DNA from: Saprospiraceae bacterium UBA7328
Lineage (GTDB): Bacteria; Bacteroidota; Bacteroidia; Chitinophagales; Saprospiraceae
Reading direction: 5' to 3'
Length of the DNA stretch: 20,017 nucleotides
NCBI GenBank assembly: GCA_002471345.1
Contig: DKPS01000027.1
Coordinates: 1 to 20,017 of the forward strand
The notes under the pieces are model-generated. The model had not been told where the DNA came from and did no database searches. It saw only the letters and a list, made by a program, of their open reading frames with translations. This document shows positions 1 to 9,329 of this stretch, piece after piece (position 1 is the stretch's first letter; each line of letters opens with the position of its first letter). The translations under genes and the position numbers were made by a program.

Positions 1-1
1 T

Positions 2-334
2 AAATTTCAAGGGAATGACGATATCGAGCAGATATGTCTATTAGGAATTGGCTTGCCTCAGCCTATTGCATTGGTTTCTCTTTCTGATATTGGAAGAAAT
101 AAAAGTCAAGAAGCTATACAAGAAAGTCTGAACCAAACTTTGGCAACCGCTAATGAACAGCTAGACAACTACAAAAAAGTATCCACATTGGTATTGATCA
201 AGGAACCTTTCTCTGTAGAAAATGGAATGCTAACTCCAACTCTCAAAACTAAGAGGAGTGTAGTAAACGATAGATACAAACATTTAATTAATGCATGGCA
301 TGAGGATGCAAATGCAGTAGTAGTGGAAGCGTAG
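2..334 (+). CDS. AMP-forming acyl-CoA synthetase, C-terminal end (partial)
   Basis: The frame is open from base 2 to a TAG at 332-334, so the gene begins upstream of the window; the TTG at 53 is an internal Leu codon, not a start. The visible 110 residues resemble the small C-terminal lid domain of long-chain fatty acid CoA ligases (FadD/ACSL type, ANL superfamily): a core strand with Q-I-C-L-L-G, then GLPQPIAL, a helix, and near the end the sequence LTPTLKTKRSVV. That last motif carries the lysine which in this family contacts the adenylate during acyl-AMP formation. The family activates fatty acids with ATP and CoA in the cytoplasm. The ligase converges with the beta-helix pseudogene on the opposite strand, 55 bp away. 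Substrate length cannot be judged from this fragment. Confidence 0.85.
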   Translation, partial: KFQGNDDIEQICLLGIGLPQPIALVSLSDIGRNKSQEAIQESLNQTLATANEQLDNYKKVSTLVLIKEPFSVENGMLTPTLKTKRSVVNDRYKHLINAWHEDANAVVVEA

Positions 335-608
335 ATTTATTCTATTTCTTCCCTATACAGAGATCAAAGCTTTTCGCAAAGGAAATTCGTTATGGATTAC
401 ATCCTACATTATTGACTTCATAAATACCAGCACTTTGTACTTGAAAGCTTTGTTTCATTATTACACTATCTGGAGCGCTAAATATCACGCTATTCCCGCT
501 TCGAACTGTGCCATTACAAGAGATGTATGAGGACGCCTCATATGAACCAGCAACTATTGTCCCTGATAATTCTAAAAAAACAGGGCAACAATTAGAAGAA
601 TAGGAACC

Positions 609-1844
609 TTGGTATTCATATGCACCGATGTCAATTCTATCACTTACTACAGGCACACCTGCATCATGTTTTCGGAGATTATTGGCAAGGTCGGTGTCCT
701 TAGAATTGTAATCATCTTCTCCTTTATCGATAGCAGCTGAGCATAACTTCAATGTAAAGTTATGATTTGACGTGTCTTGAAATTCAGGATATATATCCAT
801 GATGCTTGAACCCCCAGCAAATCCACCTCTAACAATCGAGTTAATGACTGTAGTTGACTCAGATCCAGTATGACTTATTTCAGTGTCATAGTTCCAAAAA
901 ATGCTATTGTATATTTTTGGCGAACCGCCATTAGACGAAAAGGTTGTTCCTCCAGAGCTGTCATTTAGGGCAAATGTACAATTGATAAATTCAGAATCAT
1001 TGTGTGAACTATTCCTCACCGCATTCCCTCCCTGTGCCTCGTTTTTGTAAAATAGACAATTGTAAAATTGTGAAACACCTACAGTGCTGTTGTACACTGC
1101 CCCTCCAACTCCTAAAGCTTCATTTTCATCAAAAACGCAATTATCGACTTGAGCTGATGAAAAATTGGTGTACAAAGCTCCTCCATTTAAAATTGCTCTA
1201 TTCTTATTAAAAGAACAATTCTCTATAATTGAATTACCCTGCGTTGTAATTCCTCCTCCATTCTCGGCTGAGTTTGATCTAAAAGTGCATTTAAAAAACT
1301 GAGCAACTCTTCCAAAATAACCTCCACCATCTGATTCAGCTATATTGTGTTCAAAAATGCAATTAGCGAATGTTGGATTCCCATAGTCCATATTGGCCCC
1401 TGCTCCTTGTTTTTCATCTAGACCACCACCATAGGCATATCCTGACCTAATAGCCACTCCATCTATTCGTGTTAGTTCTATTAAGTTGGGACTTCCTGAA
1501 GACTTTACCACATTATATGCATTAGAAGAAGTATCTCCCATCATATCATTTTTGTCGATATCACCAGATAGTGTGGTTTTATTTTCATCCCAGTTGCGCA
1601 TATCTCGCATTGTCTCTGTTCCTACGAACCCACCATATATTTGGATATCTTTTTTTATGATAAAGCTCGAGCTTTTATCATTATCGCTTTGCCCTACTCC
1701 CTCATCAGGATAATAAGTGCCCTGTGCTACCCAAATTTCAGAACAAGCCCCTATGGATTCACTGGTTAAAGCATCTTGTAAATAAAAATAGGCATCATCC
1801 CAATTCTTACCATTGTTAAGTCCGTTAGCAGCAGATTCAACATA
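609..1844 (-). repeat. Beta-helix module 3 of 3
   Basis: Module 3 runs from YVESAA to GAYEYQ and is intact. It shows NNGKNWDDAYFYLQDA, GTYYPDEG, IYGGFVGTE, LSGDID, IDGVAI, NSIVRGG and AIDKG...IDIGAYEYQ. The last string is the usual end of the choice-of-anchor Q segment. The 72 residues after it (608-393) form the coathanger-like tail. Confidence 0.75.
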
Positions 1845-1862
1845 TACTATTTGCTTTGGACT

Positions 1863-3040
1863 TTGATGTTCAAATGCCCCTAAATCAATGTCATTATTAA
1901 TAGTCCTATTTGCACCTACTACATCGTAGTTTGAACTGCTATAACTGTTTATTCCGAGATCAATAGCTTCTGAGCAGGGTTCTATTCTAAAATCAAAAGC
2001 TCCGCTATCTACAAATTCAGGGTAAAATTCGAAAATATAAATACCGTCCTCATATCCACCTTCTACAATACAATTTTTCACAGAATCAATAGTGCCACAA
2101 ATTTCATCGAAGAGGCTTTTATTATTCCAAATAATACAATTATACAATCGAGAGAAGCTATTCAAGGAACCATAAATTGCTCCACCACATTGAGCCGATT
2201 CATTAGCAGAAAAAGTACAATTTGCAATGATAGGCGTACCACTTATAACACTAATAGATCCTCCCTGTCCCGAAAATGCATGGTTATTCCAAAATGTGCT
2301 ATTTAGAAGAGTAGCGTTATTACTTATTGATATTGCCCCACCAGAGGGGCCTTTGTTGTTATAAAAATTAGAATTTTGCACACGATCTCTAAAAGTATGA
2401 ATGGCACCTCCTGTCCCGGTATTCGATCTATTATATCTAAATGTACAATTGTTAAATCTAGGCTTAGAAATTGAATATAAAGCCCCTCCTGAACTGACTG
2501 AATAATTATATTCTAAAGTACAATTTCGAATTGTAGGCGAACAATTCCATAAATATATTCCAGCGCCATGAATATGAGCACCACTTCCATCAGCACGACC
2601 TCCTGTAAGAACAAATCCATCTAATATTGCGGATGAAGGAACTTCTGGGTCATTTGGAATCCCAGACGGCAACCGGCCAAAAATGTGATAAGAATTCATC
2701 AAGCTATCTCCTGAGATATCATCCTGATCTATATCCCCTTATAGAATTGTTAGATTGTTCTCCCAATCCCTTTCCTTAAAATAGGTCTCAAATCCTGTGA
2801 AGCCGCCATAGACTCCTATATTTTCAAAAAACCAAAAAGAGCCTCTCTATCATCATCTGTAACATTGCCTCCCTCATCATCATCAGCATAATACGTTCCA
2901 TCAGCTACCCAAACCTGCACTTGATCAAATCCTACTAATATCTGATCGGCTTCAAGTATGCAATCTTGCAAATATCTGAAAGCATCTCCCCATGATGTCC
3001 CATCTCCTCCTAGCGACCTAGTTTTGTCTACATAAACCCT
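1863..3040 (-). repeat. Beta-helix module 2 of 3
   Basis: Module 2 runs from YVDKTR to GAFEHQ. It shows GDGTSWGDAFRYLQDC, GTYYADDD, then after frame correction GVYGGFTGFE, TIL-stop-GDID, LDGFVL, many GGA/NC.F rungs, CIVEGG and AIDLG. It contains the one-base deletion (T6 run, 2831-2826) and the TAA at 2741-2739. Confidence 0.75.
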
Positions 3041-3046
3041 CCCAAT

Positions 3047-4033
3047 TTGGCTCTCAAATGCACCTAAATATAAATAATCATTAGAAAATCTGGATGAATG
3101 GTTTAGGTCAAATGAAACTGGAGTAGAGGAGCCTGTATCAATGGCTGGTGAATTCGGGTTAAGTCTAAAATCATAGTTAGCTGTATCTATAAATTGTGGA
3201 TCTTCAGCCAAAACATTGTTGCCAATAAATCCACCCTAGACAATACATGAAGTTACTATCTCCGTGGAAGTAGCATCTGGATTTATTTCGATTCCATTAT
3301 CCCAAAGTATACTATTCTCTATTTCCAAATTACTATTATTCTCATTCTCTATATTTGATTCATTGTTGTTTCCGTTTTTTGAAAAAGTAGTGCTGTATAT
3401 TTTAGGATCAGACTGCAGGTTATATATCGAATGACCCCGACCACCTTCATTATCATAAAAGAGACAGTTAATAATTTGGGAATTGCTTCTGAAGTTATAA
3501 ATGGCTCCTCCCTTTCCTGAAGCTCTATTATTAGTGAATGTGCAAAATTGAATAATTATGCTTGCATCAGAATTATTTATTGCACCTCCATCTAAAAAAG
3601 TCTTTGATCCATTTGAATCTCTAATCGTAAAGCCACTTATAAGTGCAAATTGTGTAAGCGGAGTAAGTGAGTTAAAAGGGTTTCTAATTACATTTTTGGA
3701 ATAATGTGTTTGATTCCCATTTTGCTGAATATCTCCACTTAAGATAGTCTCATACATTGCCCAGTCTCTTTGAGATTTGTTGGTTTCGGCTCCACTAAAT
3801 CCACCTAATAATGATACATACTCTATCATTTCAAAAGCCCCATCAGGGCTATTATCTCTATAGTTACCTCCTTCATCATCATCAGGATAGTAGGAACCCT
3901 CTGATATCCATATCTCAAAAGTATTGATTAAACTAGCTTGTCCCCTGGCATCATCCAGAGCATCTTGCAAATATTTATATGCTGTACCCCATGAAGAACC
4001 ATCTCCTCCAATAGATGCTTGCACGTCCACATA
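3047..4033 (-). repeat. Beta-helix module 1 of 3
   Basis: Module 1 runs from YVDVQA to GAFESQ. It has the opening block GDGSSWGTAYKYLQDA, then GSYYPDDD, GGFSGAE, LSGDI, ISGFTI, rungs with GGAI and NC.F, and a closing AIDTG...LGAFE segment. It contains the TAG lesion at 3238-3236. Similarity to modules 2 and 3 points to tandem duplication within the gene. Confidence 0.75.
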
Positions 4034-4210
4034 AATAATTGATATCGCAAAACAGTCATTTTTAAGTAGGGTACAATTACAAAATACGGCGGTCCCTCCA
4101 AAAAGAAATACCACCGAACAAAAGAGTATATTTTTCATTTTTTGAGATTAAAAACTTCTGCATGAAAAGCAAATTCTGTAAAATGACAAATAGATACATC
4201 TTCCTTATCG

Positions 4211-4230
4211 CCACCCATACTTTTGGGTGG
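4211..4230. other. Small GC-rich hairpin upstream of the beta-helix gene
   Basis: CCACCCA (4211-4217) and TGGGTGG (4224-4230) form a perfect 7-bp stem with a 6-nt loop in otherwise AT-rich DNA. The 8-bp palindrome AACCGGTT (4232-4239) lies next to it. No U-tract follows on either strand, so this is not a classic terminator. It lies between the cytochrome-like gene and the beta-helix start and could be an mRNA structure or protein site. Confidence 0.4.
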
Positions 4231-4414
4231 TAACCGGTTTTATCTCCAAATCCAAATATTGCATTTGATTTGAAATATCAATACTTTTTATAATGTTTGG
4301 GACTGTTGAACCCCAAATGCGAGTTGCCTAATCACCAGAACCATTTTAAATTTTAAACAGGAAAACTTTGAATAAGAATTGAATTAATGAACTCTAGACA
4401 ATTAGCCTGTCGCT

Positions 4415-4807
4415 TTACTCAGGAAATCCATTATCTAGCCAGCAAGTGATCATCTCTAGCTCCTCTTCACTGAGATCATCTTTGAGGCTCTCTACATATA
4501 CAGACATGTCTGGAGGCATACCGATGGATGGGCCATCTTTTTGATCTATTGTTCGACTCCGAAAAGATCCTGAATTGAGATGTCTTAACATACCGTCATA
4601 TCGTGTATAATCTGCTGGTCCTATACCTGCTCCTCCGTCGTGGCATCCTGAGTATGCACAGCTTTCATCTATGATTGGCTTTATCACAGTATTGTATGTA
4701 ACGGACTCATCACATTCCACCTGACTTTCTTCCAGTTTATCTCTACTACATTCAGTGAAGATGAATATAGAGAGGAAAAGAAATGAGTTAAAAAGTACTT
4801 TGTTCAT
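4415..4807 (-). CDS. Small cytochrome c-like lipoprotein with a CX4CH motif
   Basis: The product is 130 residues, starting at ATG 4807. Residues 1-20 form a signal sequence ending at Cys20 in an atypical lipobox (F-T-E-C), so lipoprotein processing is plausible but not certain. The mature part begins with a charged linker, then V.KPIID and C50-A-Y-S-G-C55-H56. The final stretch (L-S-E-E-E-L..I..W-L-D-N-G-F-P) resembles the last helix of cytochrome c-like domains from Bacteroidota and Planctomycetes. MPPDM near residue 95 could supply an axial methionine. The spacing between the two cysteines is four residues, not two, so haem attachment is not proven. The gene follows murI by 56 bp on the same strand and may share its transcript. 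No specific electron-transfer partner is visible. Confidence 0.7.
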   Translation of the reverse strand: MNKVLFNSFLFLSIFIFTECSRDKLEESQVECDESVTYNTVIKPIIDESCAYSGCHDGGAGIGPADYTRYDGMLRHLNSGSFRSRTIDQKDGPSIGMPPDMSVYVESLKDDLSEEELEMITCWLDNGFPE

Positions 4808-4863
4808 ACGGCAATCATCAATTAGGGAGTCCTTTTATAAACGGCAATCATATCATAATATTT

Positions 4864-5706
4864 TCACATGAAAGCTTCTTCTATGATAAGACTATCTATT
4901 CTAGTAGAATTCACCTTTTCGTTTAAAAAAGAGGAAGCCCTTTTATTAAAATCTTGAGAAGAGCCAGTTGTTAAAAAAGTAGTAATTCCATTCTTATTAC
5001 ACTTTTCATCTATCTCTGTATGTCTTATCAAATAGTCTTTTAGGCTTTGGGCAATTATACTTCCTTGAGGTAAGACCCTCACATGTGATGGAACGTATTG
5101 TTTTATAATATCAATAAGTACAGGGTAGTGCGTACACCCTAAAAGAATGGTATCAATTTCAATAGAATGAGATAACAAATGATCAATGTTTCTCTTGATA
5201 AAGAACCTTGCTCCTTCTGAGTCCAATTCGCCATTTTCAATTAGAGGCACCCACATCGGACACGCTTCTTGATAAACTGTCACTTCAGGATAGAGTTTTT
5301 TCATTTCCAATTGGTAGGACTCTGAAGTAACAGTGCCTTCTGTGGCTAAGACTCCGACATGGCCTGATACAGTTAAGTCCCCAATAGTCTCTGCTGTAGG
5401 TCTAATCACTCCCAATACTCTTCTATTAGGATCTATCAATGGCAAATCCAACTTCTGGACATTTACAAGAGCTTTTGCCGAAGCCGTATTACATGCCAAA
5501 ACAATTAAGTGACAATCCCTGCTGAAAAGGTACTTTACTGCTTCTAAAGTATATTCATATATAGTATCAAAAGACCTAATTCCATAAGGTGACCTCGCAT
5601 TATCACCCAAATAGAGGTAGTCATATTCAGGCAGCAATTCTTGAAACTGTTTGAGAATGGTAAGTCCACCGTATCCACTATCAAAAACTCCAATTGGGCC
5701 CTTCAA
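4864..5706 (-). CDS. murI: Glutamate racemase
   Basis: MurI interconverts L- and D-glutamate in the cytoplasm and supplies D-Glu for peptidoglycan; it is cofactor-free and uses two cysteines. The 280-residue product has the normal family length. It shows the N-terminal signature GVFDSGYGG (Asp9, Ser10), the LGDNARSPYG loop (34-42), the first catalytic cysteine Cys72 in ACNTASA, and the second, Cys191, in LGCTHYP. The EGT motif lies near residue 123. The ATG at 5706 gives MKGPIGVFDSG, the expected start. It is divergent from the secreted-protein gene beginning at 5968, and the small cytochrome-like gene follows downstream. No clear TAnnTTTG promoter element was found in the 261-bp divergent spacer. 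The protein looks intact. Confidence 0.96.
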   Translation of the reverse strand: MKGPIGVFDSGYGGLTILKQFQELLPEYDYLYLGDNARSPYGIRSFDTIYEYTLEAVKYLFSRDCHLIVLACNTASAKALVNVQKLDLPLIDPNRRVLGVIRPTAETIGDLTVSGHVGVLATEGTVTSESYQLEMKKLYPEVTVYQEACPMWVPLIENGELDSEGARFFIKRNIDHLLSHSIEIDTILLGCTHYPVLIDIIKQYVPSHVRVLPQGSIIAQSLKDYLIRHTEIDEKCNKNGITTFLTTGSSQDFNKRASSFLNEKVNSTRIDSLIIEEAFM

Positions 5707-5967
5707 AAATTCTTTTTTTATTGAGTAATAAAATCGCTATTGAATAAATGATTTGATAAAGAGGATTATTGTTTGCAATGTTCAGTGAATAGACGTTTAT
5801 AAGATAATCATCTGAGGACGAAGTTTATATTTCACAAAAGAAAAATGGAACGCAGAGGATCTAAATGTTCAGCACTACTTTTCAAATTTTGATAAAAGTG
5901 GAACTTTTGAAACGAAAGACCTTCTTTGAAAAAAGGCATCTAACTAGTTAAAAATTAAGCATTCATC

Positions 5968-7095
5968 ATGAAAAACACATATTTATTAGGAAGTATCATA
6001 TTATCAATATTCTGTAATATTCTTTCTTCCACGGCACAAAATATCATACCTATAGATACATCGAATTGGGAAATTAATGCCCAATCCTATGTTGTTGAAA
6101 ATTACGAAGTAAAAAATTCAATATATATTCAAAATGGACGAATAGCACTCAAGAATAAGAATTTCAAAAACGGAACAATAGAGTTTGATGTATTCCTCAC
6201 AGAAAGGCAATCTTTCCCTGGTGTATTTTTCAGACAAGTTGAAAATACTGCAGAAGCCTTCTTTTTGAGGCCTCATTTATCAGGTAAGGCCGATTGTAAC
6301 CAAGGTTCTCCTATTATAAATGGGATTCAGGCTTTTCAGCTCTATTTCGGTGAAGCATATTCTGTGGCTTATGAATACAATTTTTCCGATTGGACTCATG
6401 TAAAAGTAGTCGTAAATGGGAATCAAGCTCAAGCTTATTTTGACAACTCAAATTCACCAAATTTGTCATGGGACCTGGTAAATGAACCCAAAGAAGGAGG
6501 TATTTCATTTGGTACGAGCTTTGCCCCAATGCATTTTGCTGATATAAAAATTGATGAATCTAAAACTGAAATGGTTGATTTTGAGGTAAAAAACAAGAGA
6601 AAACGGATTGATAATATAATTCAGGAATGGCAGCTTTCTGGGAAGTTTGACGAAGGTCAGTTAGACAATCCTGCAAAAATTGAATCTTTAGTGAAAGCTC
6701 AAAAATTTGAACATTCACTTGAGATTGTTGAAAACATTGCTGTAGATATCTCTCATCTACATAAAATATATGACCAAGAAATAGAGGGCAATACAGTTTT
6801 TGCGAAATTAGATATTGACTCAGAAAGTGAACAATGGAAATTATTCGACTTTGGTTATAGCGATAGAGTTGTGGTCATACTCAATAACAAGCCTATCTAT
6901 CAAGGCAATAACAAATGGCGATCAAGAGATTATAGATACTTAGGGACCATTGGTTTCTTTGATTCAGTATATCATCTCCCACTTAATAAAGGCAAGAATG
7001 TTCTTCTTTTGGCTGTCTCAGAAGATTTTGGCGGTTGGCTAGTAACGGGAAAAATTGATGACATGAAGGGAATAACAGTCAATTCACTTGATTAA
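5968..7095 (+). CDS. Secreted protein with a concanavalin-like N-terminal domain, function unknown
   Basis: The product has 375 residues. Residues 1-23 are a Sec signal peptide (cleavage probably after STA, before Gln24). Residues ~28-205 look like a concanavalin/LamG-type or DUF1080-like jelly roll: short beta strands with GTIEFDVF, PGVFFRQ, a cysteine-containing loop, W-THVKVVVNG, QAYFD and a closing HFADIKID. Residues ~208-270 are polar and mostly helical, with the IIQEWQLSG segment. Residues ~270-370 form a second beta-rich region with the features of a small sugar-binding sandwich (RVVVILNNKPIYQGN, G-KNVLLLAVSEDFGGW). DUF1080-like domains bind or cleave glycosides; no catalytic set could be identified here. 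It stands alone on the plus strand, 87 bp before the dehalogenase-like gene. The fold call rests on sequence pattern only. Confidence 0.65.
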   Translation: MKNTYLLGSIILSIFCNILSSTAQNIIPIDTSNWEINAQSYVVENYEVKNSIYIQNGRIALKNKNFKNGTIEFDVFLTERQSFPGVFFRQVENTAEAFFLRPHLSGKADCNQGSPIINGIQAFQLYFGEAYSVAYEYNFSDWTHVKVVVNGNQAQAYFDNSNSPNLSWDLVNEPKEGGISFGTSFAPMHFADIKIDESKTEMVDFEVKNKRKRIDNIIQEWQLSGKFDEGQLDNPAKIESLVKAQKFEHSLEIVENIAVDISHLHKIYDQEIEGNTVFAKLDIDSESEQWKLFDFGYSDRVVVILNNKPIYQGNNKWRSRDYRYLGTIGFFDSVYHLPLNKGKNVLLLAVSEDFGGWLVTGKIDDMKGITVNSLD

Positions 7096-7182
7096 AAAAT
7101 AGTAAAAGGTCAGAACAGTTTAACGACATCACACTCTAAATACTTACCGTTATCTTTCGAGTTTGTAACAACAACTCGCTTA

Positions 7183-8061
7183 ATGTTCACCAATTTCAAA
7201 AAAGCAAAAGCTGAAATAGAAAATATAGTCATAAACTATGCTGTAGGTGGTAGTGGCTTACCTGTGCTTTTATTACACGGTTATCCACAGACTCATATTA
7301 TGTGGCACAAAATAGCAGATCAACTAGCTAAGAAATATACCGTTGTGGCAAGTGATCTTAGAGGATATGGTGATAGCAGTACACCTCCTACAGATGAAAA
7401 TCATGAGCCCTATTCTAAAAGAGCAAGTGGAAATGATCAGGTTCAATTGATGCGATCTTTAGGATTTGATCAATTTTACTTAGTAGGTCACGACCGAGGT
7501 GGCCGAGTTGGACATCGGATGGCTCTGGATCATCCAGATGCAATCAAAAAGTTAGTCGTGTTGGACATAGCTCCTACCTTTACCATGTATACCACTACGG
7601 ATATGGAATTTGCCAAAGCATACTACCATTGGTTTTTCCTGATTCAGCCCTTTGATATTCCAGAGCGAATGATCGGAAATGATCCAATATTCTTTTTGGA
7701 GCAGAAATTTGGGCAATGGGGAAGAGATAGTAGTGCCTTTACCAAAGAAGCCTTTGGAGAATATCTAAGATGCCTGACTCCCGAAACCATACATGCTAGT
7801 TGTGAAGACTACAGAGCTTCTGCTTCTATCGATATCGAACATGATCAAATCGATATAGACCAAGAAAACAAAATAAAATGCCCATTACTTTGTCTCTGGG
7901 GAGAGAAAGGTTTTGTAGGTAAAAAATACGATATGATAGCAGAATGGTCAAAGTGGGCATCTACAGTAGATGGATTTGGAATATCTTGTGGCCACTATTT
8001 ACCTGAAGAAGCTCCTGAAGAAACTTTAGACGCAATACTTCATTTTTTAGATCATAAATAG
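7183..8061 (+). CDS. Alpha/beta hydrolase of the fluoroacetate/haloacetate dehalogenase type
   Basis: These enzymes hydrolyse the carbon-halogen bond of haloacetates to give glycolate, with an Asp nucleophile. The 292-residue product has HGYPQ (32-36, oxyanion region), DLRGYGDS (58-65) and GHDRGGR (102-108). Asp104 is the nucleophile, Arg105 and Arg108 are positioned for the substrate carboxylate, Asp128 is the acid and His271 the base. His149-Trp150 and a nearby Tyr210 correspond to the halide pocket. As I recall, the Burkholderia FA1 enzyme uses Asp104, Arg105/108, Asp128, His149, Trp150, Tyr212 and His271, so numbering agrees almost exactly. The start at 7183 gives that register. The tartrate-dehydrogenase-like gene follows after 24 bp, so co-transcription is likely. 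Epoxide hydrolase is the alternative, but the Arg pair and the HW pair favour dehalogenase. True substrate is unproven. Confidence 0.85.
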   Translation: MFTNFKKAKAEIENIVINYAVGGSGLPVLLLHGYPQTHIMWHKIADQLAKKYTVVASDLRGYGDSSTPPTDENHEPYSKRASGNDQVQLMRSLGFDQFYLVGHDRGGRVGHRMALDHPDAIKKLVVLDIAPTFTMYTTTDMEFAKAYYHWFFLIQPFDIPERMIGNDPIFFLEQKFGQWGRDSSAFTKEAFGEYLRCLTPETIHASCEDYRASASIDIEHDQIDIDQENKIKCPLLCLWGEKGFVGKKYDMIAEWSKWASTVDGFGISCGHYLPEEAPEETLDAILHFLDHK

Positions 8062-8085
8062 ATATCACCAAACACAATAAGAATT

Positions 8086-9144
8086 ATGAGCACTTATCAC
8101 ATAGCTACTATACCCGGTGATGGAATCGGCAAAGAAGTCATCCCTGAATCAGTAAAAGTATTAGAATCTGTAGCTGACAAATGTGGATTTAGCCTAAACT
8201 TCAAATACTACGACTACTCCTGTGAACATTACAAAATTCATGGAAAAATGATGCCTGAGGATGGCTTAGAAAAGTTAAGGGATTGTGATGGGATTTTTTT
8301 AGGAGCTGTGGGATATCCAGGTGTGCCAGATCATGTCTCCTTATGGGGCTTATTGATACCTATAAGAAGAACATTTCAGCAATATGTGAATCTTAGGCCA
8401 GTAAGATTATTAAAGGGCATCCCATCTCCTTTGAGAGATCCAGGTGAAGTGGACTTTTACATCGTTAGAGAAAACAATGAAGGGGAATACTCTTCAGTAG
8501 GAGGAAAACTTTATGAAGGAACACCACAAGAGATTGTAGTACAAGAAAGTATTTTCACTAAAACAGGTGTGGATAGAGTCATGAAGTTTGCTTTTGAATT
8601 AGCGGATAAAAGAGGAAAAAAAATCACCAGTGCTACTAAATCCAATGGCATAATTCATACTATGCCCTATTGGGATCAAAGATTTAAGGAAATAGGCAAA
8701 CAATATCCTGAGGTCAATCGAGATCAATTTCATATAGATATTTTATGTGCTCACTTTGTGCAACATCCAGACTGGTTTGATATAGTGGTAGCTAGTAATT
8801 TATTTGGGGATATTTTGTCAGACCTTGGACCGGCAGTAGTCGGAGGCATGGGAATTGCTCCAGGAGCTAATATCAATCCCGAGAAAAATTTCCCAAGTAT
8901 GTTCGAACCTGTACACGGGAGCGCACCTGATATCGCAGGAAAGAATATTGCCAATCCAATTGCTTGTTTTTGGACGGCGGTGATGATGTTAGAACACTTT
9001 GGAGAGATAGAAGCCGCAAATATATTAATGAGAGCTATTGAAGATACTGTAGAAGAAGGAAGTGTATTAACAAGAGATTTAGGAGGGAATGCTTCTACTC
9101 AAGAAGTCACTGAAGTCATCATTGAAAAGATTTCAAAAAAATAG
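8086..9144 (+). CDS. Tartrate dehydrogenase / D-malate decarboxylating dehydrogenase family
   Basis: This is a cytoplasmic NAD-dependent beta-decarboxylating dehydrogenase of the isocitrate/isopropylmalate superfamily; close relatives (TtuC, DmlA/YeaU) oxidise tartrate or D-malate. The 352-residue product has the normal length. Residues 6-16 give IATIPGDGIG. GAVGYPGVPDHVSLWGLL (73-90) is characteristic of the tartrate/D-malate branch. The substrate arginines fall in RR (94-95), LRPVR (103-107) and VREN (127-130). Tyr135 lies in GEYS, the catalytic Lys185 in ATKSNG, the metal aspartates near 242 and 246 in NLFGDILSD, and the NAD site in EPVHGSAPDIAGK. The gene starts 24 bp after the dehalogenase-like gene. 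Isopropylmalate dehydrogenase is unlikely given the VSLWG motif and the lack of leu genes nearby. Substrate choice between tartrate and D-malate cannot be made here. Confidence 0.88.
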   Translation: MSTYHIATIPGDGIGKEVIPESVKVLESVADKCGFSLNFKYYDYSCEHYKIHGKMMPEDGLEKLRDCDGIFLGAVGYPGVPDHVSLWGLLIPIRRTFQQYVNLRPVRLLKGIPSPLRDPGEVDFYIVRENNEGEYSSVGGKLYEGTPQEIVVQESIFTKTGVDRVMKFAFELADKRGKKITSATKSNGIIHTMPYWDQRFKEIGKQYPEVNRDQFHIDILCAHFVQHPDWFDIVVASNLFGDILSDLGPAVVGGMGIAPGANINPEKNFPSMFEPVHGSAPDIAGKNIANPIACFWTAVMMLEHFGEIEAANILMRAIEDTVEEGSVLTRDLGGNASTQEVTEVIIEKISKK

Positions 9145-9329
9145 ATTAGTTTTTCTTGGATCGAAAAAGCCATTCAAATTCAACAGAATCTTTAAATAGT
9201 AAAGGCTTACAAACTCATAAATTATAAAAAGAGAAAACTCAAAAAAATCTAATGGACATGATACGAATATTTTTTACTAGACCCTAGTTTTCAAATTCTT
9301 CCGTATTTTAAATCAAAACAAAAAATTCA

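Larger units (their letters stand above)
390..4138 (-). pseudogene. Broken three-module beta-helix surface protein (choice-of-anchor Q type, coathanger-like C-terminus)
   Basis: This is one ancestral gene, now three open pieces: 4138-3236, 3211-2816 and 2702-390. The first piece starts with a signal peptide (MKNILFCSVVFLFGG) from ATG 4138. Three lesions split it: an in-frame TAG at 3238-3236 inside a conserved CIV-x-GG motif, a one-base deletion in a T6 run (2831-2826), and a TAA at 2741-2739 where the other modules read LSGDI. Adding one base gives 3750 bp and 1249 residues. The product has three homologous modules of about 330-410 residues, each opening with YV-[DE] and a conserved SW/NW...YLQDA block. 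Each continues through GTYY and GGF.G.ET, then beta-helix rungs (NC.F..N, GGA), and ends in an AID...GA[FY]E segment. A 72-residue tail (LSGTIVAGSYE onward) resembles a coathanger-stack domain. Such proteins are secreted, often adhesins or carbohydrate-binding. The function here is probably lost, though the first 300 residues could still be exported. Confidence 0.85.

Noticed and set aside
2816..2831. Programmed ribosomal frameshift at the T6 run.
   Set aside because: A TAA stop lies about 85 bases further on in the new frame, so frameshifting would not yield the full product.
5707..5967. Promoter in the divergent murI/secreted-protein spacer.
   Set aside because: Only TTTG fragments with wrong spacing were seen; no full TAnnTTTG near either start.
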